Assembly: GCF_014333585.1 (NCBI RefSeq)
Contig: NZ_JACSCW010000009.1
Location: forward strand, 1-64,000
Direction of reading: 5' to 3'
DNA length: 64,000 nucleotides
Origin: Hymenobacter sp. BT188
GTDB lineage: Bacteria > Bacteroidota > Bacteroidia > Cytophagales > Hymenobacteraceae
Of this stretch, positions 53,768-61,441 are shown piece after piece. The notes beneath the pieces were generated by a model. It was not told the DNA's origin. It ran no database searches and saw nothing but the letters and a program-made list of their open reading frames with translations. Position 1 is the first letter of the stretch, and each line of letters starts with the position of its first letter. The position numbers were made by a program, and so were the translations under genes.

Positions 53768-54817
53768 TTAGTACGCAAACTCCCGCAGGGCCGTCAGCAG
53801 TTGCTCGTTTTCGGCGGGCGTGCCTACGGTGAGGCGAAGGGTGCCGGCACAGCCGGGTTGGGTGGTGCGGTTGCGCACGACAATGCCGCGCGCCAATAAG
53901 TAGTCGTACACGGCGGTGGCATCGGGCTTGAAGCGCACCAGCAGGAAATTGGCATCGGAAGGAAATACTTCCTCGACAATTTCTACTGCGGGCAGACGCT
54001 CAGCCAGCCACTGGCGGCCCACCAGCAGATCGTTGCGCAAGTTATCAAAATGCCCCCCAGCGGCCAGCGCGGCCAGCGCGTGCTGCTGCGTGGCTTCCGA
54101 TATATTATAAGGAGGCTTGATTTTATTAAGGTAGCCAATGATTTCCGGCGAGGCGAAAGCCATACCGAGGCGCAGGCCAGCCAAGCCCCAGGCTTTGGAG
54201 AATGTCTGGAGCACCACCAGGTTTGGAAAATCGGCCAGGCGGGTAGTCCAGCTGGGCGCGGAGGCAAAGTCGGCGTAGGCTTCATCCACGATGACCAGGC
54301 CGCGGAAGCCGCGCAGGATTTCCTCAATGGCGTCGGCGTGGAGCAGGTTGCCGGTCGGGTTATTGGGCGAGCAGACGAAAACCAACTTGGCATCGGAGGC
54401 GATGATGCCGGCCACGACTTCGGAGGAAAGCTGAAAGTCGGCGGTCAGCGGCAGGCGCTGAATGGCTACGTCGTTGAGGTTGGCAGCCACCTCGTACATG
54501 CCGTAGGTGGGGGGCAAAATCAGGATGCTGTCTTGGCCGGGCACGCAGGTGAGGCGCACGAGCAGGTCGATGGCTTCGTCGGAGCCGTTGCCGAGGAAAA
54601 TTTGCCCCCCAGTTACGCCTTTGATCTTGGCCAGCTCGGCTTTCACGGCTCGTTGCTGCGGATCGGGGTAACGGTTGAAAGTGGCGGGGCCGGCGCTGCC
54701 GAGGCTGTTTTCGTTGGCGTCAAGCATCACCTGCGCGTCGCCCTGAAACTCGTCACGCGCCGAGGAGTAGGGTTTCATTGCCCGGATGTTGGGACGGACC
54801 AGAGATTCTAAATCCAT
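53768..54817 (-). CDS. hisC: Histidinol-phosphate aminotransferase
   Basis: A 349-residue fold-type I PLP enzyme that transaminates imidazole acetol phosphate. The PLP Lys lies in TFSKAWGLAGLRLGMA. LDANENSLG opens the substrate site, VCSPNNPTGNL and VDEAYADF are cofactor contacts, and the C-terminal VRNRTTQPG supplies the phosphate-binding Arg. It follows hisD with a 73-bp gap. Confidence 0.97.
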   Translation of the reverse strand: MDLESLVRPNIRAMKPYSSARDEFQGDAQVMLDANENSLGSAGPATFNRYPDPQQRAVKAELAKIKGVTGGQIFLGNGSDEAIDLLVRLTCVPGQDSILILPPTYGMYEVAANLNDVAIQRLPLTADFQLSSEVVAGIIASDAKLVFVCSPNNPTGNLLHADAIEEILRGFRGLVIVDEAYADFASAPSWTTRLADFPNLVVLQTFSKAWGLAGLRLGMAFASPEIIGYLNKIKPPYNISEATQQHALAALAAGGHFDNLRNDLLVGRQWLAERLPAVEIVEEVFPSDANFLLVRFKPDATAVYDYLLARGIVVRNRTTQPGCAGTLRLTVGTPAENEQLLTALREFAY

Positions 54818-54890
54818 GCTTACTGATTTACGCTAATAAATAATGGTAGAAGGGCCGTCATGCAAAACATGTGGCGCATGACGTTCTATT

Positions 54891-56186
54891 TTATTGTGAG
54901 GCCTCCAAACTCTGCAGCCGCAACGTGACCGCGCGGGCGTGGGCGTGCAGGCCTTCCGCTTCGGCCATGGTCTCGACTATGGGGCCCACGTTGCGCAGGC
55001 CTTCGGTAGTCAGGCGCTGGAAGGTGATTTTTTTCAGGAAAGAATCGAGCGAAACGCCGCTGTAGTTGCGTGCGTAGCCGTTGGTGGGCAGCGTGTGGTT
55101 GGTGCCGGAAGCATAGTCGCCGGCCGCTTCGGGCGTGAGATGGCCCAGGAATACCGAACCCGCGCTGGTGACGCCCGCGCTATATTGCTCAGCACCCTCC
55201 ACGGCCAGAATCAGGTGCTCGGGCGCGTATTGGTTAGAGAAATACAGCATTTCCTCGGGCGTACGCAGCAAAATGGCGCGGCTTTCCTGCAAGGCCAGGG
55301 CTGCCACTTCGCGCCGGGGCAGCGTGGCCAACTGGCGCTCCACTTCCGCCGTAACGGCCGCCAATACCGTGTCGGAAGTAGTGAGCAGCAACACCTGGGA
55401 ATCGGGGCCGTGCTCGGCCTGGCTAAGCAAATCGGCGGCTACGAAAGTGGGATTGGCGGTTGAATCAGCAATAACTAGCACCTCCGACGGGCCGGCGGGC
55501 ATGTCAATGGCGACACCATAGCGAGTGGCCAATTGCTTAGCAGCCGTGACGTAGCGGTTGCCGGGGCCGAAAATTTTATCGACGCCTGGCACGCTTTCGG
55601 TCCCGCCCGATAAGGCGGCCACCGCCTGCGCGCCACCCGCCTTGATAATGGTGGTAATTCCTAAAAGCTGGGCCGTGAAAAGAATAATTGGATTTACGGA
55701 GCCATCCTGAGCGGGCGGCGTGCAGAGCACAATTTCCGGGCACTCGGCCAATCGGGCGGGCACGCCCAGCATAAGCAAGGTGCTGAACAATGGCGCCGTA
55801 CCACCGGGAATGTATAAGCCTACCCGCTGCACGGGCACCGCGCGGCGCCAGCACTCAACGCCCGGCATGGTTTCGATGCGCTCTTCCATCGGACGCTGGA
55901 GGCTGTGAAACGTGACCAGATTGGCATGCGCCTGCCGAATAGCGGCTTGGAGCGCAAACGGCACCTGCGCGGCAGCAGCAGTAAATTCTTCGGTTCGGAC
56001 GCGCAAATCGGTGAGCGTGGCGCCATCGAACCGTGCGCCGTACTCGCGCAGAGCTTCGTCGCCGCGCTGGCGCACATCCTCAAAAATAAGGCGCACGCGT
56101 TCTTCCAGTTCGCGGGCCTCGCCAGCGGCGGCGCGCTGCTGCAAAGCCGGCCACTCGGCCATATCAGGATAGCGGATGAGTTGCAT
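54891..56186 (-). CDS. hisD: Histidinol dehydrogenase
   Basis: A 431-residue zinc enzyme for the last two oxidations to histidine. VGLYIPGGTAPLFSTLLMLG, KIFGPGNRYVTAAKQL, IDMPAGPSEVLVIAD and SQAEHGPDSQVLLLT are the family signatures, with the Gln-His zinc ligands in the last. GTNHTLPTNGYAR follows. It lies 13 bp after hisG. Confidence 0.98.
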   Translation of the reverse strand: MQLIRYPDMAEWPALQQRAAAGEARELEERVRLIFEDVRQRGDEALREYGARFDGATLTDLRVRTEEFTAAAAQVPFALQAAIRQAHANLVTFHSLQRPMEERIETMPGVECWRRAVPVQRVGLYIPGGTAPLFSTLLMLGVPARLAECPEIVLCTPPAQDGSVNPIILFTAQLLGITTIIKAGGAQAVAALSGGTESVPGVDKIFGPGNRYVTAAKQLATRYGVAIDMPAGPSEVLVIADSTANPTFVAADLLSQAEHGPDSQVLLLTTSDTVLAAVTAEVERQLATLPRREVAALALQESRAILLRTPEEMLYFSNQYAPEHLILAVEGAEQYSAGVTSAGSVFLGHLTPEAAGDYASGTNHTLPTNGYARNYSGVSLDSFLKKITFQRLTTEGLRNVGPIVETMAEAEGLHAHARAVTLRLQSLEASQ

Positions 56187-56199
56187 GAGGTTTGGCTGA

Positions 56200-57051
56200 T
56201 CAGGAAATCATTTTTTCAATGGGCAGCACCAGAATGCCTTCGGCACCGACGGCTTTGAGCTGGCCGGTGATGTGCCAGAAGTCATCCTCGTTTACCACCG
56301 ACTGCACCGATACCCAACCTTCCTCGGCCAAAGGTGTGACGGTGGGCGACTTAATGCCGGGCAGCAAGGCAAATACCGCTTCCAGGGCACTCTGGGGGGC
56401 ATTTAGAATGATGTATTTGTTGCGGCGCGCACGGCGCACGGCCTGCATCCGAAAGCGCAACTGATCCAGAATCTCCTGCTTTTCGGCTGACAGGTTTTGG
56501 GTAGCAATCAGTACAGCTTCGGAACGAAATACGGTTTCGACTTCGCGCAGACCGTTGCCGAGCAGCGTGGAGCCCGACGACACAATGTCGCAAATAGCGT
56601 CGGCCAGGCCGATGCTGGGGGCGATTTCCACCGACCCGCTGATGGTGTGCAGCTGGGCCTGCACGCCTTCGCCGGCCAAGTAGCGGCCCAGAATCTCGGG
56701 GTACGACGTGGCAATGTTCAGGCCCTGCAAGTCGGCTACCGACGTATAATTTGCCCCCCGGGGTATAGCCAACGACAGGCGGCACTTGCTGAAGCCTAAG
56801 GCTTCCACTTCCAGGTCGGGGTGGCCGGCTTCCACCAATACGTTTTGGCCCACGATGCCCAGATCGGCCACGCCGTCCTGGACATAGCCGGGAATATCGT
56901 CGTCGCGCAAAAACAGGATTTCGAGGGGGAAATTGGTGGCTTCGGTCTTGAGCTTATAGGTGCTGCTGACGAAGGAAATACCGCACTCACGGATCAGATT
57001 CAGGGAATCTTCGCTGAGGCGGCCCGACTTCTGGATGGCCAGACGAATCAT
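56200..57051 (-). CDS. hisG: ATP phosphoribosyltransferase, long form
   Basis: A 283-residue first enzyme of the pathway from ATG 57051 (MIRLAIQKSGRLSEDS). The catalytic part has DLGIVGQNVLVE and IATSYPEILGRYLAGEGV, and DAICDIVSSGSTLLGNGL forms the PRPP loop. The C-terminal ~75 residues are the regulatory domain of HisG-long, so feedback inhibition by histidine is expected. It is the first structural gene of the operon, preceded by an attenuator-like leader. Confidence 0.97.
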   Translation of the reverse strand: MIRLAIQKSGRLSEDSLNLIRECGISFVSSTYKLKTEATNFPLEILFLRDDDIPGYVQDGVADLGIVGQNVLVEAGHPDLEVEALGFSKCRLSLAIPRGANYTSVADLQGLNIATSYPEILGRYLAGEGVQAQLHTISGSVEIAPSIGLADAICDIVSSGSTLLGNGLREVETVFRSEAVLIATQNLSAEKQEILDQLRFRMQAVRRARRNKYIILNAPQSALEAVFALLPGIKSPTVTPLAEEGWVSVQSVVNEDDFWHITGQLKAVGAEGILVLPIEKMIS

Positions 57052-57188
57052 GGGGTCAAATAAAAATGGAGAATGGGAAAGCAGTAAGAGACGCGGGGCC
57101 AAATTCGTACTTCTCTGAACAGAACCGCAAAAACCAGAAAATGGCTACAATGTGGTTTAAAATCGGGCAGAAAAGGTCAAAACGACCA

Positions 57189-57234
57189 AGGCCACCTTTG
57201 ATGGGTGACCGGGTGGCCTACTGCGGCACACCCC
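57189..57234 (-). terminator. his attenuator: terminator and competing hairpin
   Basis: Read leftward, AGGCCACC (57219-57212) pairs exactly with GGTGGCCT (57196-57189) around a 15-nt loop, then a U-rich run follows. The first arm can instead pair with the upstream GGGGTGTGCC (57234-57225), with one bulged U. The two structures share GGCCACC and cannot coexist. Together with the His-rich leader ORF upstream, this is the arrangement of a ribosome-mediated transcription attenuator. Confidence 0.7.
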
Positions 57235-57262
57235 ACGGGGACGATATGCTTGTATAATTCCT

Positions 57263-57382
57263 CTAGAAAGAGGAATGATGCCCGTGATGCAGATGGTGCG
57301 GCGCGCCTACGCCAGCAACGGCCCCTGAATGCAGGGCTGCCGTGGGGCTTAGGTAGGAAAACAGGCGCGAGGCGAATGGCAT
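57263..57382 (-). CDS. hisL: His-rich leader peptide of the his operon
   Basis: A 39-codon ORF beginning MPFASRLF and ending PHHLHHGHHSSF before TAG. Seven histidines occur, six of them in the eight residues HHLHHGHH. It begins about 10 nt after the predicted transcription start and ends some 28 nt before the antiterminator arm. Ribosome stalling at these codons when charged tRNA-His is scarce would favour the antiterminator. The peptide has no expected function beyond this control. Leader peptides of this kind are best known in enterobacteria. Confidence 0.75.
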   Translation of the reverse strand: MPFASRLFSYLSPTAALHSGAVAGVGAPHHLHHGHHSSF

Positions 57383-57399
57383 AAAGGCAGATTGCTGGG

Positions 57400-57407
57400 C
57401 AAAAGTA
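57400..57407 (-). promoter_or_regulatory. his operon promoter box
   Basis: On the minus strand this reads TACTTTTG, an exact TAnnTTTG match. Transcription would start near 57393, just ahead of the leader peptide start at 57382. It is the only such box in the leader. Confidence 0.65.
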
Positions 57408-57567
57408 CACGCAGATACGAGGTTTGAAAACTTTTAGCCTAAAAACTTTCTGTCGAGCTGCCGTTGCGTATATAGTAAGTGCGGTGAGTACTTTGGCACT
57501 ATTGTTACGGATAGAACAAAAGATTCCCGCTTCCGCCCTATTTCACCACCCTGTTGCCTTGTCTGTT

Positions 57568-58482
57568 ATGTTGACGTCGCTATCCCGCTCCTTCTCCCGA
57601 CTGCTGACTGCCAGCGCCTGCTGCTTGTTGCTGGGAATAGCCAGTGCACCAGCCTTGGCGCAGCAGCCAGCAGCCGATACCCCGCAACTGCCGTTGCCGC
57701 AGGCCAGCCCGCACGCGTATGTGCTACAAACCATTGGCCTCACTGATGTGTCGGTGGACTACCACGCGCCCGGCGTGCGGGGTCGGCAAATCTGGGGGCA
57801 GCTGGTACCGTGGGGCCAAGTGTGGCGGGCGGGCGCCAACGAAAATACGCTCATAACGTTTTCGGCGCCAGTAAAAATAAACGGTGAGCCCGTGCCGGCA
57901 GGCAAGTACTCCTTCTATGTATTGCCCCAGGATAATCAGGACTGGCAGCTTATTCTGAACCGCGTAACCACGCACTGGGGCAGCGAAGGCTACGATGCAA
58001 AAGACGATTTGCTTCGGGTGCCAGTTTCCTCCGAAACGGCCCCTATGTATGAAACGCTGGTGTACTGGTTTTCGGAGGTAAAGCCGACGACGGCCCGCCT
58101 CAACCTATCTTGGGAAAAGCGCACGGTCAGCATGACTATCGAAACGAATGTACACGAGCAAGTAATCAAGGGTATTGAGAAAACTCTGGCTTCCGCGCCC
58201 AGCAACTGGCAGCTCCTGGCGCAGGCCGCCGACTATCTGGTGCAGAACAACCTTCAAGGCGAGCTGGCTCTACGCTATATTAATGAGTCGATTCGGCTGA
58301 AGGATGTGTACATGAACAACTGGATTAAGGCTCGCTTGCTGGCCTCGAAGCAAGACTACACCACCGCCATTGTTTATGCCCGAAAGGCTATTAAGCTGGG
58401 TGACAAAGGCGATGACACGTTTAAATCGCAGCTTCCGAGCATGCGCGTGGCCCTTACGGACTGGCAGGCGAAGGCATACTAA
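57568..58482 (+). CDS. DUF2911 secreted protein
   Basis: A 304-residue exported protein from ATG 57568 (MLTSLSRSFSRLLTASACC, cleavage after ALAQ); a longer frame to 57424 crosses the promoter region. The DUF2911 core is clear: DVSVDYHAPGVRGRQIWGQL, PWGQVWRAGANENTLITFS and PAGKYSFYVLPQ. The C-terminal 100 residues are helical with a TPR-like repeat (LALRYINESIRLKDVYMNNW). The family is abundant in Bacteroidota and its function is unknown. It is divergent from the his operon. Confidence 0.88.
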   Translation: MLTSLSRSFSRLLTASACCLLLGIASAPALAQQPAADTPQLPLPQASPHAYVLQTIGLTDVSVDYHAPGVRGRQIWGQLVPWGQVWRAGANENTLITFSAPVKINGEPVPAGKYSFYVLPQDNQDWQLILNRVTTHWGSEGYDAKDDLLRVPVSSETAPMYETLVYWFSEVKPTTARLNLSWEKRTVSMTIETNVHEQVIKGIEKTLASAPSNWQLLAQAADYLVQNNLQGELALRYINESIRLKDVYMNNWIKARLLASKQDYTTAIVYARKAIKLGDKGDDTFKSQLPSMRVALTDWQAKAY

Positions 58483-58492
58483 GTAACTAACG

Positions 58493-58546
58493 AAAACGGT
58501 CGCTGGGGGGCAAAATACCGTGATTTTGCCCCCCAGCGACCGTTTT
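58493..58546. terminator. 24-bp perfect hairpin formed by two motif copies
   Basis: Bases 58493-58516 and 58523-58546 are exact complements around the loop ACCGTG, starting with AAAA and ending with TTTT. The stem contains GCTGGGGGGCAAAAT and its complement, two full copies of the dispersed motif with their A/T flank. It ends the DUF2911 transcript. The stem is much longer than needed for termination. Confidence 0.85.
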
Positions 58547-58816
58547 ACTTTATTTGATGGCTACTCCTTTTCGCCCCTCATGCCGATTATGTCGCTTCTA
58601 TCGACGGAGTTGCAGGTGTACTTGGAGCGACTGCTACCTAGGCACGGATTTCGGGATGTGCATAAAAGAAGAAAATAGCTGAAGTAAACGCCGATAATAG
58701 TTCCCTCTGCTTCATCCATACTTCCGTATGGAACCGCTACCGAAATAGCTATCAGGAGCCGACTCAAACGAATCGTGTATACTTGCGCACCCTTCGATTT
58801 TACGTTCCATTGCTTC

Positions 58817-59413
58817 ATGTTTTCCTCTAGTCAAGTCGTAGCCATTCGTAAGGAGAAAGGCTTTTCCCAGGAGGTATTAGCAGAGCGTTCAGGAATAAGT
58901 CTGCGCACGATTCAGCGGGTAGAGCGAGGCGAAACCGTGCCCCGCGGCCACACCTTACTGGCCCTGGCCACGGCCCTCGAAAGCTCCATTGCGGACTTTC
59001 AGATGCCAGAACAGCAACAGCAAACGCCAACAGCTCCACCATCGCAGTTGCGCCCCGATCCGCAATTCTTGCAGCTTCTCAATCTGAGCGCGTTAAGCTT
59101 TTTGATGCTACCACTCCTTAATATACTAGTGCCGGTCGTGCTGTGGCGGGCCCGCAAGCACCAGGTACAAGACGTTGCCGAGCTAGGTCGCCGGGTCGTT
59201 GGCTTCCAGATTCTGTGGCAAGTCGGCTGCTTCATACTCTACATGCTGGCTGTGGCAGTGCACCTTGTGGGGGGCTTTTCTACCAAATCAACGTTGCCAT
59301 TTAGTTTACTCAGCATCCTGTTCGTCACCTATGCGGTGAACGTGGGGGCCATTTGCTACAATGCGTTTCGCCTCCGTCAAGGCCACCTCAACCTATACCC
59401 GATCCGGCTTTGA
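58817..59413 (+). CDS. XRE-family HTH protein with membrane domain
   Basis: A 198-residue protein from ATG 58817. Residues 5-60 are a Cro/CI-type helix-turn-helix (EVLAERSGISLRTIQRVERG). A Gln/Pro-rich linker (67-85) leads to three or four membrane helices with a DUF4870-like pattern (NLSALSFLMLPLLNILVPVV, VVGFQILWQVGCFILYMLAV). It is probably a membrane-tethered DNA-binding protein that senses envelope state. Target genes are unknown. Confidence 0.8.
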   Translation: MFSSSQVVAIRKEKGFSQEVLAERSGISLRTIQRVERGETVPRGHTLLALATALESSIADFQMPEQQQQTPTAPPSQLRPDPQFLQLLNLSALSFLMLPLLNILVPVVLWRARKHQVQDVAELGRRVVGFQILWQVGCFILYMLAVAVHLVGGFSTKSTLPFSLLSILFVTYAVNVGAICYNAFRLRQGHLNLYPIRL

Positions 59414-59525
59414 GGTAAGCTCTTTGTTTCTTTTAGTTTATCAAAAAGGCGCTTTTCAGGCTGAAAACAGATAATGGCGGCAAAATGACGGGTAAATGAC
59501 GCAGGGAAAGAGGGAACAGCGCGCC

Positions 59526-59533
59526 TACTTTTG
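59526..59533 (+). promoter_or_regulatory. Promoter box of the aspartyl-protease-like gene
   Basis: TACTTTTG is an exact TAnnTTTG match 29 bp before the ATG at 59563, giving a short leader of about 20 nt. Confidence 0.55.
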
Positions 59534-59562
59534 GCTCAGCAAATCACTCTTACTCCTGCCGC

Positions 59563-60546
59563 ATGAAGCCTGTTCTTAAAATTGTTGCTGCTCTAGTATT
59601 GCAGCTAATCCTAAGCGGCATAGGCGGCTACTTCTACGTCCGCAAAATGTATGAAGCGCCCGCTAACCAGCTACAGGTAGCTGTCCTCCCTATTGCTTCG
59701 TCATTCGTGTGGCTGGCTGATACACAGGGTTCCCGCCCAGTGGCCCATGCGGCTTTACTTGTTCCAGTTGTTGTGCCTGGCTGCGCTCAAACCTGCTATC
59801 TGCAGTTCGATTCGGGGGCGCCCTACAGCCTTCTCTACTCCCACCCACTTACAGCCCTCCAGCAGCAATATCCGGCCATGCGCCTCGCTTACACGGCAGG
59901 CCATGATACAGTAACTGATTTTCAGTTCAGTTTAGGCAATGGCCAAATTACTGCCCGTAGCATACAGGTAAGGGCAATGGGCGCACGCCAGTTGCCCTTA
60001 CCTAGCAGCAACGACTATCTCATCATAGGTACGCTGGGTACTGATATAATGGATGGCCGGGTGCTGCTTATCGACTACGCTCGCCAGCAATTTCGCCTTT
60101 CCACTGCTATCCCCGATAGCCTAACCCAACGCCTTGCGTTTGTTCCGCTCTCGTTTGAAAGTCGGCGGATACAGCTAACGCCAGAGTTGCAAGGCAAGTC
60201 CCAGCAACTGCTGTTTGATACCGGATCCAGTGCCTTTGCCTTGCTGACCAGCGAAAACACTTGGCAGGATTTAGCCCAAGCCGGGGCTCCTATTCAAACG
60301 GCCTCCGTCAATTCGTGGGGCAAAAAGCTCACTTCCTATACAGTTCCCAGCGCGGCTCAGCTTGGCTTTGGCAACCAGACAATTCCCTTGGGCACCGTCA
60401 CGCACATCGAGGGCACTACTTTCCTTCAGAATGTACTCATGCGTTTTTCCGGTATGGGCGGCATGCTCGGCAACGAACCATTTGCGAATCAAACCATCGT
60501 TTTGGACGTAAAAGGCAGACGCTTTGGGCTGGTACTGCCTAAATAG
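59563..60546 (+). CDS. Retropepsin-like aspartyl protease, membrane-anchored
   Basis: A 327-residue protein with an N-terminal membrane anchor (residues 6-25) and two pepsin-like halves, each with an active-site motif: FDSGAPYSLL near residue 82 and FDTGSSAFALL near residue 219. Each has the Asp-Ser/Thr-Gly triplet, so a single chain could form the two-Asp site. Bacteroidota carry many such periplasmic retropepsin-like proteins of unknown substrate. It is a single gene with its own promoter. Confidence 0.8.
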   Translation: MKPVLKIVAALVLQLILSGIGGYFYVRKMYEAPANQLQVAVLPIASSFVWLADTQGSRPVAHAALLVPVVVPGCAQTCYLQFDSGAPYSLLYSHPLTALQQQYPAMRLAYTAGHDTVTDFQFSLGNGQITARSIQVRAMGARQLPLPSSNDYLIIGTLGTDIMDGRVLLIDYARQQFRLSTAIPDSLTQRLAFVPLSFESRRIQLTPELQGKSQQLLFDTGSSAFALLTSENTWQDLAQAGAPIQTASVNSWGKKLTSYTVPSAAQLGFGNQTIPLGTVTHIEGTTFLQNVLMRFSGMGGMLGNEPFANQTIVLDVKGRRFGLVLPK

Positions 60547-60609
60547 AAGAAAGGCGAAAGCAAGGTTGATGAATGAACGTAGTAAGCAGTTAGGGAGTGT
60601 GGTCTCAAC

Positions 60610-61413
60610 TTACTTTGATAGCCCATTATAGACATGGGTACCCCGCGTGCCGTTCACTGAAAGCGTGTCTTTATTGTTACTAGGAAGGTGAAGAAATTTA
60701 TAAGATATTCTGGTTTCTCCGTTCTTGTTAGGCTTTGTGTAAACAATAAAATGTCCATTCGAATCACGTGTAAGAACCTGTGAAGTATCTATTACCTCGC
60801 CTGTCTTGCTGTTGATTTTACCCACTATCATTTTCACTTCTCCGGACAGCTTGAATCCGAAGTTAACCATCGTTTTCAAGAGACGCTCTGAGGTTATGGA
60901 ATCAGATTGATCAGACTGGTCAGTGAAGACGGCCGTGACCAGGCCCGGCTGCTGCCGACTGTGATTATCGTAGCTGGCGATATAAATTAATCTGCCTTGA
61001 GCATCGTAAATCTCCTTTTGCATGGGGTTGCCTTTGTCATCGAATAAAATACGGTCACCGACTATAACATTATGTTCGTAATGGCTTAATTTCTCAAGGT
61101 TGCCATTAGGGTAAAACATTTTACAAGGCCCCGCCAATGTATCATTGCGCCAGTGGCTTACTTCTTCGAGTTGCCCCGTTTCATAATAGGACTTAGCTAC
61201 GCCATGCTGCCGGTCGTTCTTCCACTCTACGGTAGACTTTAGTGCGCCGCTAGGGTAATAGTTCTCCATAACTCCGTGTTGCTCTCCGTTGCGCAACGAC
61301 ACTTTCATTTCCAAAGCTCCGTTGCTATAATATTTTCGGTATTCCGTGTTTCGTTCACACGCGCACAGAAACGCCAAGCAGAGTAGTGACGAATGGAATG
61401 CACTTAGACCCAT
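60610..61413 (-). CDS. MORN-repeat lipoprotein (YwqK-like)
   Basis: A 267-residue lipoprotein (lipobox LCAC near residue 17) with at least four MORN_2-type repeats of the YYxxGxLxxxxxxxNGxxHG kind: YYSNGALEMKVSLRNGEQHG, YYPSGALKSTVEWKNDRQHG and YYETGQLEEVSHWRNDTLAG. An unrelated C-terminal domain of about 110 residues follows. The YwqK family is annotated as antitoxin-like in some databases, but no toxin is adjacent here, and a surface or envelope role is as likely. It is downstream of the TonB-dependent receptor on the same strand (28 bp). Confidence 0.8.
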   Translation of the reverse strand: MGLSAFHSSLLCLAFLCACERNTEYRKYYSNGALEMKVSLRNGEQHGVMENYYPSGALKSTVEWKNDRQHGVAKSYYETGQLEEVSHWRNDTLAGPCKMFYPNGNLEKLSHYEHNVIVGDRILFDDKGNPMQKEIYDAQGRLIYIASYDNHSRQQPGLVTAVFTDQSDQSDSITSERLLKTMVNFGFKLSGEVKMIVGKINSKTGEVIDTSQVLTRDSNGHFIVYTKPNKNGETRISYKFLHLPSNNKDTLSVNGTRGTHVYNGLSK

Positions 61414-61441
61414 TTAATTACTGCTGTAGTCGTCTTTTACC

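Noticed and set aside
57177..57410. 77-codon minus-strand ORF across the his leader
   Set aside because: It is in a different frame from the His-rich leader ORF, ends inside the attenuator hairpin and has no family features.
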